A DNA stretch of 64,000 nucleotides from contig NZ_BDBC01000066.1 in the NCBI RefSeq assembly GCF_001612785.1, positions 1 to 64,000 of the forward strand, read 5' to 3'. The stretch's first letter is position 1. Each line of letters opens with the position of its first letter. The position numbers and the translations under genes are program-made. This DNA comes from Nocardia beijingensis NBRC 16342 (GTDB taxonomy: Bacteria > Actinomycetota > Actinomycetes > Mycobacteriales > Mycobacteriaceae). The notes under the pieces were generated by a model, which saw only the letters and a program-made list of their open reading frames with translations, was not told the origin of the DNA and searched no databases. Positions 9,299 to 17,350 of this stretch are shown in pieces.

Positions 9299-9964
9299 TC
9301 AAGAGCCGATCTGGTGCCGGAGGCGCTGCACGGCGTCGTCCATGTGCTCGACGAGCAGAGCGCGGGGCCGCGCCGGCTCTCCGGCGCCGATCGCCTCGCG
9401 CAGGCCGACGTGTTCGCGAGCCTGTTCCCGCAGGTCCGGGTAGGTCGTCTGCAAAGCGCCCAAGCACATGCGCGTCTCGATCAGCAAGGTGCGCGCCGCC
9501 CGTACCAGCCGCGGACTGGCCGCGCTCTCCACCAGCGCCTCGTGGAAGGCCTGATCGGCATCCGACACTCCCACCGCGTCGCCGCGCTCGGCGCACGCGG
9601 TCATCTCCTCGACGCTGGAGCCGAGCGCCTGATAGGCGATCGGCCGGCGGCCGTCCAGGATCAGTTCCAGCGCGCCGCCTTCCAGCGCGGTCCTGGCCCG
9701 GTAGATGTCGACGACGTCATCGAGGCTCAGTTCGATGACGAAGATGCCGCGGTGGCGGATGCTGTGCAGCAGCCCCTCGGAGACCAGCCGCTGCATCGCT
9801 TCACGCACCGGGCCGCGCGAGACCGCGAACCGCGCGGCGAGATCGGCTTCGCCGAGCTGCGACCCGGGCGCGAGGCTGCCGCGCATGATCGCCTCGCGGA
9901 GCCGATCGGCGATCATCTCCGCGGTCGACTGCCGGTTCACCGGCTCGAAATCAACGACGGACAT
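9299..9964 (-). CDS. GntR family regulator with FCD domain
   Basis: A 221-residue FadR-subfamily regulator. The winged helix-turn-helix lies at about residues 12-76 (AARFAVSRGPVREAMQRLVSEGLL) and the all-helical FCD effector domain at 85-210. FCD domains often bind organic acids through a metal. It is the last gene of a three-gene unit with two Asp/Glu-racemase-like enzymes, overlapping the previous stop by 14 bp. The matching ATTGTyGACAAT palindromes at 11485 and 15786 are of the type bound by FadR-like proteins, so I infer that it controls the whole 9.1 kb block. Confidence 0.92.
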   Translation of the reverse strand: MSVVDFEPVNRQSTAEMIADRLREAIMRGSLAPGSQLGEADLAARFAVSRGPVREAMQRLVSEGLLHSIRHRGIFVIELSLDDVVDIYRARTALEGGALELILDGRRPIAYQALGSSVEEMTACAERGDAVGVSDADQAFHEALVESAASPRLVRAARTLLIETRMCLGALQTTYPDLREQAREHVGLREAIGAGEPARPRALLVEHMDDAVQRLRHQIGS

Positions 9965-10682
9965 CGATCTGCCTTTCCGCGAACAAGCTCCCGAAGCCGG
10001 GAACGACCGGTTCGGCGCCGGCCAGCCGCAGCCCCGCCCAGATCGTGACCTGATTGGCCGTCAGCACCGGTTTGCCCAGCGTAGCCTCCAGGTCCGGCAG
10101 CACCGCCACGGTGTGCATCGCGGTGTCGGGAATGAGCAGCGCCTGCGCGTGGGGATGGTCGTTGTCCGCCGCCAGCCGCAGCACCTGGGCCGGGGTGAGG
10201 GTGCCCACCTCGGCGGCCGTGTCGATGCCGGCGCTGGACATGCGGACGACGTCGATCCCCGCGTCGGCGAGGAACTCCACGAACAGCCGCGCGACGTCGT
10301 CGGGATAGCTGGCGGCGACGGCGACGGTACGCGATCCGATGGCGTGCGCGGCGTCGGCGAACGCGATGCTGGTGCTGGTCGCCGGGACGCCCGCGACCTC
10401 GGCCAGCGCGCGCACTTGCTCGCGCGCGCCCGCGGGTCCGTAGACGAAACTGCCGGAGGTGCAGGCCCAGACGATCGCGTCGGGGCGGTGCCGGGCGAGC
10501 AGCGACGCGCCGAGCCGCAGTTTCTCCGGGCTGCCGAGCTCGAGCAGTTCGGGTACGGCGTGCAGATCGGTGCCGTAGATGTGGGCCACCGGAAGGTGCG
10601 CGCCGAGCGCCGCCGCCGCGAGCGGATAGTCGTCCTCGGCCGCGTGATCGGGATAGATGAAACCGACGGTGGGTGTGCGCAT
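9951..10682 (-). CDS. Asp/Glu racemase superfamily protein (maleate isomerase/AMDase-like), one active-site Cys missing
   Basis: A 243-residue relative of maleate cis-trans isomerase, arylmalonate decarboxylase and EutA. The first active-site loop is intact (WACTSGSF, Cys74). At the second loop, where the neighbouring paralogue has SCTNLPT, this protein reads IPDTAMHT, so the second catalytic Cys is absent (Asp186/Thr187). The C-terminal GKPVLTANQVTIW is conserved. One-Cys members are decarboxylases or use other chemistry, so this is probably not a simple racemase or isomerase. It lies 14 bp after the paralogue in the same operon. Confidence 0.85.
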   Translation of the reverse strand: MRTPTVGFIYPDHAAEDDYPLAAAALGAHLPVAHIYGTDLHAVPELLELGSPEKLRLGASLLARHRPDAIVWACTSGSFVYGPAGAREQVRALAEVAGVPATSTSIAFADAAHAIGSRTVAVAASYPDDVARLFVEFLADAGIDVVRMSSAGIDTAAEVGTLTPAQVLRLAADNDHPHAQALLIPDTAMHTVAVLPDLEATLGKPVLTANQVTIWAGLRLAGAEPVVPGFGSLFAERQIDVRR

Positions 10683-10696
10683 GGGATGTTCTTCCT

Positions 10697-11437
10697 TCAG
10701 AAAACGTTGAGCAGCCACTTGCCCGGACCCATCATGGGGAGCTTCATCCGGCCGAGACATGCCCACATGGTGAGCTGGTTGGCGGTGAGCACCGGCTTGC
10801 CGATGGCCTTCTCCAGCGGCTCTATCACGTCGTAGGTCGGCAGGTTGGTACAGCTGACGAAGACGGCCTGGGCCGCAGGATCGTCGGCGGCGACGATGCG
10901 TTCGGCGATCGTGCGGTAGGCGACCTTCCAGATGCCGCCGCCGAGCCCGAGATGGTCCGAGCGAACCACCGAGCACCCGGCTTCGGCGAGGAATTCGTGC
11001 AGCCGGTGGGTCAGGATCTCGTCGTACGGGGTCAGCACCGAGATTCGGGTGAGATCCAGATGGCGGATCGCTTCGAGCAACGCGCCCGAAGTGGTCACCG
11101 CGTCCTGCGCCCCGGCCCGGCAGATGGTGTCGCGCAAGGACTTCTCGTAGGCGAGGCCTTTGATGAAGCTGCCCGACGTGCACAAGTAGGCCACGACCTC
11201 GGGTTCCACGTGCAGCACATTGTGGGTGGCCGCGGTGAGATGCGCCGCGTCGGAGACCAATTCGGCCATCTCCAGCGACACCGGGACCGGTTCGTAGGGT
11301 GTGCGGGCCAGGTGCAGGCTCACCTCCAGCGGCGCCCAGCGCCAGAGCTCGCGTTCGAGGGCGAGGTCGAAGGGTGCGATGATCCCGATACCCCGTTGCG
11401 CGACGGGCCCATCGAGGTCGGGAAAGCTCAGATCCAC
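10697..11437 (-). CDS. Maleate cis-trans isomerase-like protein (Asp/Glu racemase superfamily)
   Basis: A 246-residue protein with both cysteines of the fold in place: Cys86 in YLCTSGSF and Cys196 in VSCTNLPT. Maleate isomerase uses such a pair to convert maleate to fumarate by a covalent succinyl intermediate; the true substrate here is unknown. It is first in the leftward unit, with a related one-Cys paralogue downstream. It starts 48 bp from the GntR-type palindrome at 11485-11496 and is divergent from the hydroxyacid dehydrogenase gene. Confidence 0.86.
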   Translation of the reverse strand: MDLSFPDLDGPVAQRGIGIIAPFDLALERELWRWAPLEVSLHLARTPYEPVPVSLEMAELVSDAAHLTAATHNVLHVEPEVVAYLCTSGSFIKGLAYEKSLRDTICRAGAQDAVTTSGALLEAIRHLDLTRISVLTPYDEILTHRLHEFLAEAGCSVVRSDHLGLGGGIWKVAYRTIAERIVAADDPAAQAVFVSCTNLPTYDVIEPLEKAIGKPVLTANQLTMWACLGRMKLPMMGPGKWLLNVF

Positions 11438-11484
11438 TGCGGCCCCTCTCGCGCTCAGCCGGGACGACCTCCGAACACGATCGG

Positions 11485-11496
11485 ATTGTTGACAAT
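11485..11496. promoter_or_regulatory. Palindromic operator ATTGTTGACAAT (probable GntR/FCD site)
   Basis: The dodecamer lies between the divergent genes at 11437 and 11503, flanked by G and C so that the dyad reads GATTGT-TG-ACAATC. A near-identical copy (ATTGTCGACAAT) lies in the other divergent region of the block at 15786-15797. Together they form a plausible regulon consensus for the local GntR protein. Confidence 0.75.
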
Positions 11497-11502
11497 CATA
11501 CG

Positions 11503-12489
11503 ATGCCCTCTTACTGTGTCAATGTGGAACAGGGCCCGATTGTCGTCGTCCTGCACAGCGACAGTGTGCCCGACGCCGAACGAATGGACCGAGTAGCAAG
11601 CCGCGCCACCGTCCGGTACACCGAAGCACCCGGATTGGCGGACGCGCTGCGCGGAGCGGAGGTCTTGTTCGTCTACGACTTTCGCACCCGGGCGCTGCCC
11701 GGCGCCTGGCATGCCGCGGATCGCTTGCGCTGGGTGCACATGGGATCGACCGGTGTCGATCCCGCGATGTTCCCCGAGTTGCGGGCTGGCGACGTGGTGG
11801 TGACCAATACCCGAGGCGTCTTCGACACCGCCATCGCCGAGTACGTGCTCGGGCAGATCATCGGCTTCGCCAAGGACCTGTCCGGCTCGCTGCTGCTGCA
11901 ACAGCGGCACGAGTGGCGGCATCGGGAATCCGAGCGGGTGGCGGGGGCAACGGCGCTGATCGTCGGCACCGGCTCGATCGGACGCGGGATCGCCCGATTG
12001 CTGCGCGCGGCCGGGATGACCGTGCGCGCCGTCGGCAGGCGCGAGCGCACGGCGGACCCGGATTTCGGCGAAGTGACCACCGATCTGCACGCCGAACTGG
12101 CGCGCGCCGATTACGTCGTGGCGATCGCGCCGCTGACCGAGCAGACCAGGAACATGTTCGACGCCGCCGCCTTCGCGGCGATGAAGCCGCACGCCAGGTT
12201 TGTCAACGTCGGCCGAGGGGAACTCGTTGTGACCGACGATCTCGTCGCCGCGCTGCGCACCGGATCGATCGCCGCGGCGGCGCTCGATGTGGTGGACCCC
12301 GAGCCGCTCCCCGCCGATCACCCCCTGTGGGATCTGCCGAACGTCCGGATCACCCCGCACAACTCCGGTGACTTCATCGGATGGCGCACCGAGATCGTCG
12401 ACGCGTTCACCGAGAACTTCGACAACTGGATCGCCGGACGTCCGCTGGACAACGTGGTCGACAAAAGGCTGGGATACGTGCCCGGCTGA
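11503..12489 (+). CDS. D-isomer-specific 2-hydroxyacid dehydrogenase
   Basis: A 328-residue NAD(P)-dependent dehydrogenase that interconverts 2-keto acids and D-2-hydroxy acids. The nucleotide-binding GTGSIG is at residues 155-160. The catalytic Arg (NVGRGELV), Glu (DVVDPEPL) and His (ITPHNSG) follow at about 234, 263 and 284. The ATG at 11503 has no ribosome-binding site and lies 6 bp after the operator; a GTG at 11524 is an alternative, and either may be leaderless. It starts a two-gene unit with the amidase (12-bp gap). The NADH or NADPH preference is not clear. Confidence 0.9.
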   Translation: MPSYCVNVEQGPIVVVLHSDSVPDAERMDRVASRATVRYTEAPGLADALRGAEVLFVYDFRTRALPGAWHAADRLRWVHMGSTGVDPAMFPELRAGDVVVTNTRGVFDTAIAEYVLGQIIGFAKDLSGSLLLQQRHEWRHRESERVAGATALIVGTGSIGRGIARLLRAAGMTVRAVGRRERTADPDFGEVTTDLHAELARADYVVAIAPLTEQTRNMFDAAAFAAMKPHARFVNVGRGELVVTDDLVAALRTGSIAAAALDVVDPEPLPADHPLWDLPNVRITPHNSGDFIGWRTEIVDAFTENFDNWIAGRPLDNVVDKRLGYVPG

Positions 12490-12501
12490 AGGAGTCCATC
12501 C

Positions 12502-13902
12502 ATGAGCTACCCCGACAAGAACCACCCCACCGACCCGACCGCCATGACCGCGGTCGAGCTGGTCTCGGCCTACGCGGCGGGAGTGTTGTCGCCCGTCGAG
12601 GCGACCGAGGCGATGCTGCGCGCGATCGCCGACCGCGACGGCGCGCTCAACGCCTTCTGCCTGGTCGATGCCGATCGCGCCCTGGTGCAGGCGAAGGACT
12701 CCGAGGCGCGCTGGCAGTCCGGTCACGCCAAGGGTCTGCTCGACGGCGTGCCGATCTCGATCAAGGACGTCTTCCTGACCGAGGGCTGGCCCACCCGGCG
12801 CGGCTGCACGTCCATCGACCCGGCCGGGCCGTGGCCGGTGGACAGTCCGGTGGCGGCGCGGCTGCGCGAGGACGGCATGGTCTTCCTCGGCAAGACCACC
12901 ACCCCCGAGATCGCGTGGAAGGCGGTCACCGACAGCGCCCTGACGGGTGTCACGCGGAATCCGGCCGACCCGGCCACCACCGCGGGCGGATCATCCGGCG
13001 GTAGCGCCGCGGCGGTCGCGGCGGGCATGGGCCCGGTCTCGGTGGGCACCGACGGCGGCGGCAGCGTGCGCATACCGGCCGCCTTCTGCGGCATCGTCGG
13101 GTTCAAACCCACCTACGGGCGGATTCCGCTGTTCCCGGCCAGCCCGTTCGGTCCGCTGGCGCACGCGGGCCCCATGACGCGCACGGTCGAGGACGCGGCG
13201 CTGCTGATGGACATCCTGTCGCTGCCCGATCCGCGCGACCCGACGGCGCTGGCTCCCACGCTCACCGCGTTCCGCGCCGAAATGCACCGGGACGTGCGGG
13301 GATTGCGCGTGGCCTACTCGCGGGCGCTCGGCTACGCCACGGTCGACCCCGAGGTCGCCGCGATCGTGGAGGCGGCGGTGGCCCGGCTGGCCGGCGCCGA
13401 ACTCAGGGTCGACGCCGCCGATCCCGGATTCGACGATCCGCGTGCGGCGTTCGAAGTGCTGTGGGCGGCCGGCGCGGCCACCATGCTGTCCGGCTTCCCG
13501 GAAGGCACGCGCGAACGCGTCGACCCCGGCCTGCGCGCGGTGTGGGAGCGCGGTGAAACCCTCACCGCCGTCGACTATCTCGCCGCGCGCGACGTGGCCG
13601 CCCGGATCGGTATCACCATGGGTGCCTTCCACAACGACTACGACGTCCTGATCACCCCGACGGTGCCGATTCCGGCGTTCGAGGCGGGACACGACGTGCC
13701 GCCGGGCAGCGGCCTGCGTGACTGGCCCGAGTGGACGCCTTTCACCTACCCGTTCAATCTCACCCAGCAACCCGCGATCAGCATCCCGGCGGGCACAACC
13801 CGGGCGGGTCTGCCGGTCGGCTTGCAGATCGTCGGCCCGCGCCACTCGGATGATCTGATCCTCGCGGTGGCTCGCTACGCCGAATTCGTGCTGGCCTCCT
13901 GA
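12502..13902 (+). CDS. Amidase (amidase signature family)
   Basis: A 466-residue amidase-signature hydrolase. The Ser-cisSer-Lys triad is visible: Lys88 in ISIKDVF, the GGSSGGS loop at 162-168, and nucleophile Ser188 in GTDGGGSVRIP. The family hydrolyses amides such as aryl-amides, carbamoyl compounds and Glu-tRNA; the substrate cannot be told from sequence. A ribosome-binding site (AAGGAG) precedes the ATG. It is cotranscribed with the hydroxyacid dehydrogenase. It probably releases ammonia or an amine from the block's unknown substrate. Confidence 0.9.
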   Translation: MSYPDKNHPTDPTAMTAVELVSAYAAGVLSPVEATEAMLRAIADRDGALNAFCLVDADRALVQAKDSEARWQSGHAKGLLDGVPISIKDVFLTEGWPTRRGCTSIDPAGPWPVDSPVAARLREDGMVFLGKTTTPEIAWKAVTDSALTGVTRNPADPATTAGGSSGGSAAAVAAGMGPVSVGTDGGGSVRIPAAFCGIVGFKPTYGRIPLFPASPFGPLAHAGPMTRTVEDAALLMDILSLPDPRDPTALAPTLTAFRAEMHRDVRGLRVAYSRALGYATVDPEVAAIVEAAVARLAGAELRVDAADPGFDDPRAAFEVLWAAGAATMLSGFPEGTRERVDPGLRAVWERGETLTAVDYLAARDVAARIGITMGAFHNDYDVLITPTVPIPAFEAGHDVPPGSGLRDWPEWTPFTYPFNLTQQPAISIPAGTTRAGLPVGLQIVGPRHSDDLILAVARYAEFVLAS

Positions 13903-13908
13903 ACGCCG

Positions 13909-13936
13909 GTGGCCCCGCGGAAGACCGCGGGGCCAC
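13909..13936. terminator. Hairpin between convergent amidase and DUF3830 genes
   Basis: Perfect 12-bp stem (13909-13920 with 13925-13936) and AAGA loop, 6 bp after the amidase stop and 14 bp from the DUF3830 stop. It has the place and shape of a bidirectional terminator. Confidence 0.75.
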
Positions 13937-13950
13937 TGTGTCGCCGTCGC

Positions 13951-14445
13951 TCAGGCGCGGGCGAAAGCGAGTGTCTCGCCTTGCACGCCGTGCGACCACA
14001 GCGCGTTGCATGCCGCGGCCATTTCGGCGAGCCCTTCCTCGATGGTGGCGAACACATTGCCCGGCACCCACCCGAGGTCGCCGTTGATCAGCAGATTGTT
14101 GCGGCCGTAGAACAGCGCGAGATCGGTCGCGCCGCGTTCGTGTTCGGCCGCGGAACCGGGCTCGTAACCGTAGGCCGGGTTGCCGATCTCCCACGGCTCG
14201 AAATCGAACAGGCACACATCGCCCGGGATGGGCGTCACCGTCGGATTCTCCCGATGCGGCGCCGCGCCGATCCGGGGCAGCAAGGTGTACACCTCGTTGC
14301 GGGCGTACTTGGCGTGGAAGGCATCGCCTTCCAGCGGCAGCGCGTTCCACACCGCGGCACAGGTCTGCGGCGCTTCTTCGTCCAGCAGGCGAGCGCGGCA
14401 GGAGACGGCGGCCTTGGTGAGGGTGATGGTGATGTAGCGGGCCAT
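13951..14445 (-). CDS. DUF3830 family protein (cyclophilin-like fold)
   Basis: A 164-residue DUF3830 protein. The family has a cyclophilin-like barrel without the prolyl-isomerase active site and no proven activity. Conserved parts seen here are the N-terminal ITLTKAAVSCRARLLDEEAP and PGDVCLFDFEPWEIGNPAYG. It follows the class III aminotransferase by 58 bp on the same strand. In my experience of the family it recurs with racemase-like enzymes and amidases, which suggests a small-molecule enzyme or binding role. Confidence 0.8.
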   Translation of the reverse strand: MARYITITLTKAAVSCRARLLDEEAPQTCAAVWNALPLEGDAFHAKYARNEVYTLLPRIGAAPHRENPTVTPIPGDVCLFDFEPWEIGNPAYGYEPGSAAEHERGATDLALFYGRNNLLINGDLGWVPGNVFATIEEGLAEMAAACNALWSHGVQGETLAFARA

Positions 14446-14503
14446 GCGGTCCTGCTTCCTGATCGGGCCCGTGCGGCGGGCGCTGCGGACGGAGTGGTGA
14501 GCG

Positions 14504-15745
14504 CTACAGCTCGGCGAGCACCTCCGACCAGATCGCCAGAGCGTCCTCGATCTGCGTGTCGGTGACGATCAGCGGCGGGATCATCCGCACCACGTTCATG
14601 TGCGCGCCGCAGGTCAGCAGGAGCAGCCCTTTGTCCACCGCGGCGCGCTGAGCGGCCGCCGCGGTAGCGGTGTCGGGCTCGCCGGTGGCCGTGGTGAACT
14701 CGGCTCCCACGAGCAACCCGAGGCCGCGGACATCGCCGATCGCCTTCGTGGCGCGGGCGCGCAGCCCGCGCAGCAGTTGCTCCCCGCGGGCGGCCGCGTT
14801 GTCCACCAAGCCCTCGGATTCGATGACGTCGAGCGTGGCGATCGCCGCCGCGCACGCGACCGCGTTGCCGCCGTAGGTGCCGCCCTGCGAGCCCGGCCAC
14901 GCCCGCGCCATCAGTTCGCGCGGCGCCGCGATGCCCGACAGCGGGAAGCCGCTGGCCAGACCCTTCGCGATGGTGATGACGTCGGGCCGGACGCCGAAGT
15001 GCTGATGGCCGAAGAACTTTCCGGTGCGCCCGAAACCGGTCTGGATCTCATCGAAGACCAGCAGGATGCCGTGCCGGTCCGCGCGTTCGCGCAGCCCTCG
15101 GAAGAACTCGGCGTTGCCGGGGACGTAACCGCCCTCACCGAGCATCGGCTCCACGACGAACGCGGCGGTCTCGGCGGGCGAGGTGAGCGTGGCGAACAGG
15201 TAGTCCAGTTCGCGCAGCGCGAAGGCGGTGGCTTCGCGCTCGCTCCAGCCATAGCGGTAGGCGGTGGGGAACGGCGCGACGTGCACGCCAGGCATGAGCG
15301 GGCTGAACCCGGCGGAGAAACGGGTGCCGGAGGTCGTCATGGTCGCGGCGGCCACGGTGCGGCCGTGGAAACCGCCGTGGAAGACGACGACGTTCGGCCG
15401 GCCCGTGGCCTGGCGCGCCAGGCGCAGCGCGGCCTCGACCGCCTCGCTGCCGGAGTTCGCGAAGAACAGCGTGTCCAGACCTTCCGGAAGCACCGCGCCG
15501 AGCCGTTCGGTCAGCTCCAGCAGCGGCCGGTGCAGCACGGTCGTGTACTGGCCGTGGATCAGTGAGGCCACCTGCGCCTGGGCGGCGGCGACCACTCTCG
15601 GGTGGCAGTGGCCGGTGCTGGTCACGCCGATGCCCGCGGTGAAGTCCAGATAGCGGCGGCCGTCGGTGCCGTAGAGGTAGCACCCCGCGCCGTGGTCGAC
15701 GATCACCGGCGTGGCCTGTTTCAGGATCGGCGAGAGCTCGGTCAT
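14504..15745 (-). CDS. Class III PLP-dependent aminotransferase (4-aminobutyrate/omega-amino acid type)
   Basis: A 413-residue fold-type I aminotransferase. The PLP Lys261 lies in ITIAKGLASGFPLSG, with FANSGSEAVEAA (95-106) and VFDEIQTGFGRTGK (230-243) as usual. Enzymes of this type move an omega-amino group from 4-aminobutyrate, beta-alanine or acetylornithine, giving a semialdehyde. The divergent neighbour is a semialdehyde dehydrogenase, so the two probably act in sequence. Exact substrate is unknown; no arginine-pathway genes are nearby, which argues against acetylornithine. Confidence 0.9.
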   Translation of the reverse strand: MTELSPILKQATPVIVDHGAGCYLYGTDGRRYLDFTAGIGVTSTGHCHPRVVAAAQAQVASLIHGQYTTVLHRPLLELTERLGAVLPEGLDTLFFANSGSEAVEAALRLARQATGRPNVVVFHGGFHGRTVAAATMTTSGTRFSAGFSPLMPGVHVAPFPTAYRYGWSEREATAFALRELDYLFATLTSPAETAAFVVEPMLGEGGYVPGNAEFFRGLRERADRHGILLVFDEIQTGFGRTGKFFGHQHFGVRPDVITIAKGLASGFPLSGIAAPRELMARAWPGSQGGTYGGNAVACAAAIATLDVIESEGLVDNAAARGEQLLRGLRARATKAIGDVRGLGLLVGAEFTTATGEPDTATAAAAQRAAVDKGLLLLTCGAHMNVVRMIPPLIVTDTQIEDALAIWSEVLAEL

Positions 15746-15785
15746 GGTCGTTCGCCTCCCGGTGCGGGTGGGTGTCTATTGTCGG

Positions 15786-15797
15786 ATTGTCGACAAT
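15786..15797. promoter_or_regulatory. Palindromic operator ATTGTCGACAAT (probable GntR/FCD site)
   Basis: A perfect 12-bp palindrome in the 122-bp gap between the divergent aminotransferase and aldehyde dehydrogenase genes. An extra half-like copy ATTGTCG lies at 15778-15784. It matches the site at 11485-11496 in 11 of 12 positions. Confidence 0.78.
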
Positions 15798-15867
15798 ATG
15801 CATAACATGGCGGCACGGGTCGCAGCAATGGCCGGACGCTGCGCGGTGCCGAAAGGAGCCACCGATC

Positions 15868-17340
15868 ATGCTCACCGACAGCGCGCTGAGCGCCGACGAG
15901 CGCGCCGCGATCGACACGGTGCCGCGCGGCTTGTTCATCCAGGGCCGGTGGCGGACGACCGCCGGGACGCTGCCGGTCTTCGATCCGGCGACCGGCGCGC
16001 TGCTGTGCGAGGTAGCCGACGCGTCCCCGGACGACGGACTCGCGGCGCTGGACGCGGCGTGCGCCGCGCAGCCGGACTGGGCGGCCACCGCACCGCGGGA
16101 GCGCAGCGATCTGCTGATGCGCGTGCATCGCGCGTTGCTGGCCGATACCGACCGGCTCGCGCTGATCGCGACCCTGGAGATGGGCAAGCCGCTGGCCGAG
16201 GCGCGCGGCGAGATCGCCTACGCCGCGGAGTTCTTCCGCTGGTTCGCCGAGGAGGCCGTGCGCCTGGACGGCGGATATATGCCCGCGCCGACCGGCGGAT
16301 CGCGCTTCCTGGTGACCCGCCAACCGGTCGGTCCGAGCCTGCTCGTCACGCCATGGAACTTTCCCGTCGCCATGGGTGCGCGCAAGATCGCGCCCGCGCT
16401 CGCCGCGGGCTGCACCTGCGTGGTGAAACCGGCCGAGCAGACACCGCTTTCGATGCTGGCGCTGGCGCGGGTACTGGCGGACGAAGGGGTGCCCGCCGGG
16501 GTGGTCAACGTCGTCACGACGGCGGACCCCGCCGCGGTGATGACGCCGCTGATCCTCGACGACCGCTCGCGCAAGCTGTCGTTCACGGGCTCGACGGCGG
16601 TCGGCAAGCAGTTGCTCGCGCAGTGCGCGCACACCGTGATGCGCACCTCCATGGAACTCGGTGGCAACGCGCCGCTGCTGGTGTTCGACGACGCCGACCT
16701 CGACGAGGCGGTCGAGGGCGCGCTGGCGGCGAAGATGCGCAATATCGGCCAGGCGTGCACCGCCGCCAATCGCATCCTCGTCCAGCGCGGCGTCGCCGAG
16801 GTCTTCGCGCGCAGGCTCGCCGAGCGGATGGCGGCCCTGCCGATGGGCCGCGGCACCGAGCCGGGCGTCGTGGTCGGCCCGCTGATCGACGCGGAGGCCG
16901 TCGCCAAAGTGCGGCGGCTGGTCGACGACGCCCGCGCCCGCGGCGCGACGGCGTTGATCGGCGCGACCGCCGCGGACGGACCGGGCACCTTCTATCCCGC
17001 CACCGTCCTGGTCGACGTGCCCGACGACGCCGAGTTGTGCCGCACCGAGATCTTCGGACCGGTCGCCGCGATCGGCGTCTTCGATACCGAGGACGAAGCC
17101 GTGCGCCGGGCCAACGACACTCCCTACGGGCTGGTGAGCTACGTGTTCACCGAGAACCTCCGGCGGGGATTGCGGGTGTGCGAGGCGCTGGAGACCGGCA
17201 TGGTCGGGCTCAACCAGGGCGTGGTGTCGAACCCGGCCGCACCGTTCGGCGGCGTCAAGGAATCCGGGCTCGGACGTGAAGGCGGACCGACCGGGATCGA
17301 CGAATTCCTGGAGACCAAGTACATCGGAGTGCGACTGTGA
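15868..17340 (+). CDS. NAD(P)-dependent succinate-semialdehyde dehydrogenase-like aldehyde dehydrogenase
   Basis: A 490-residue aldehyde dehydrogenase of the GabD class. Catalytic Cys297 is in GQACTAANR, general base Glu263 in MELGGNAP, and the cofactor loop FTGSTAVGK is at 239-247. The PWNF motif near residue 162 is present. It would oxidise the semialdehyde made by the divergent aminotransferase. I start at ATG 15868 after AAAGGAG; the upstream open frame covers the operator region and is not coding. The tartrate dehydrogenase-like gene follows after 10 bp. Confidence 0.9.
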   Translation: MLTDSALSADERAAIDTVPRGLFIQGRWRTTAGTLPVFDPATGALLCEVADASPDDGLAALDAACAAQPDWAATAPRERSDLLMRVHRALLADTDRLALIATLEMGKPLAEARGEIAYAAEFFRWFAEEAVRLDGGYMPAPTGGSRFLVTRQPVGPSLLVTPWNFPVAMGARKIAPALAAGCTCVVKPAEQTPLSMLALARVLADEGVPAGVVNVVTTADPAAVMTPLILDDRSRKLSFTGSTAVGKQLLAQCAHTVMRTSMELGGNAPLLVFDDADLDEAVEGALAAKMRNIGQACTAANRILVQRGVAEVFARRLAERMAALPMGRGTEPGVVVGPLIDAEAVAKVRRLVDDARARGATALIGATAADGPGTFYPATVLVDVPDDAELCRTEIFGPVAAIGVFDTEDEAVRRANDTPYGLVSYVFTENLRRGLRVCEALETGMVGLNQGVVSNPAAPFGGVKESGLGREGGPTGIDEFLETKYIGVRL

Positions 17341-17350
17341 AGGAGAGCCG

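Noticed and set aside
14504-15745. Acetylornithine aminotransferase (argD) for the class III aminotransferase
   Set aside because: The family is shared, but the divergent semialdehyde dehydrogenase and lack of arginine genes favour an omega-amino acid substrate.
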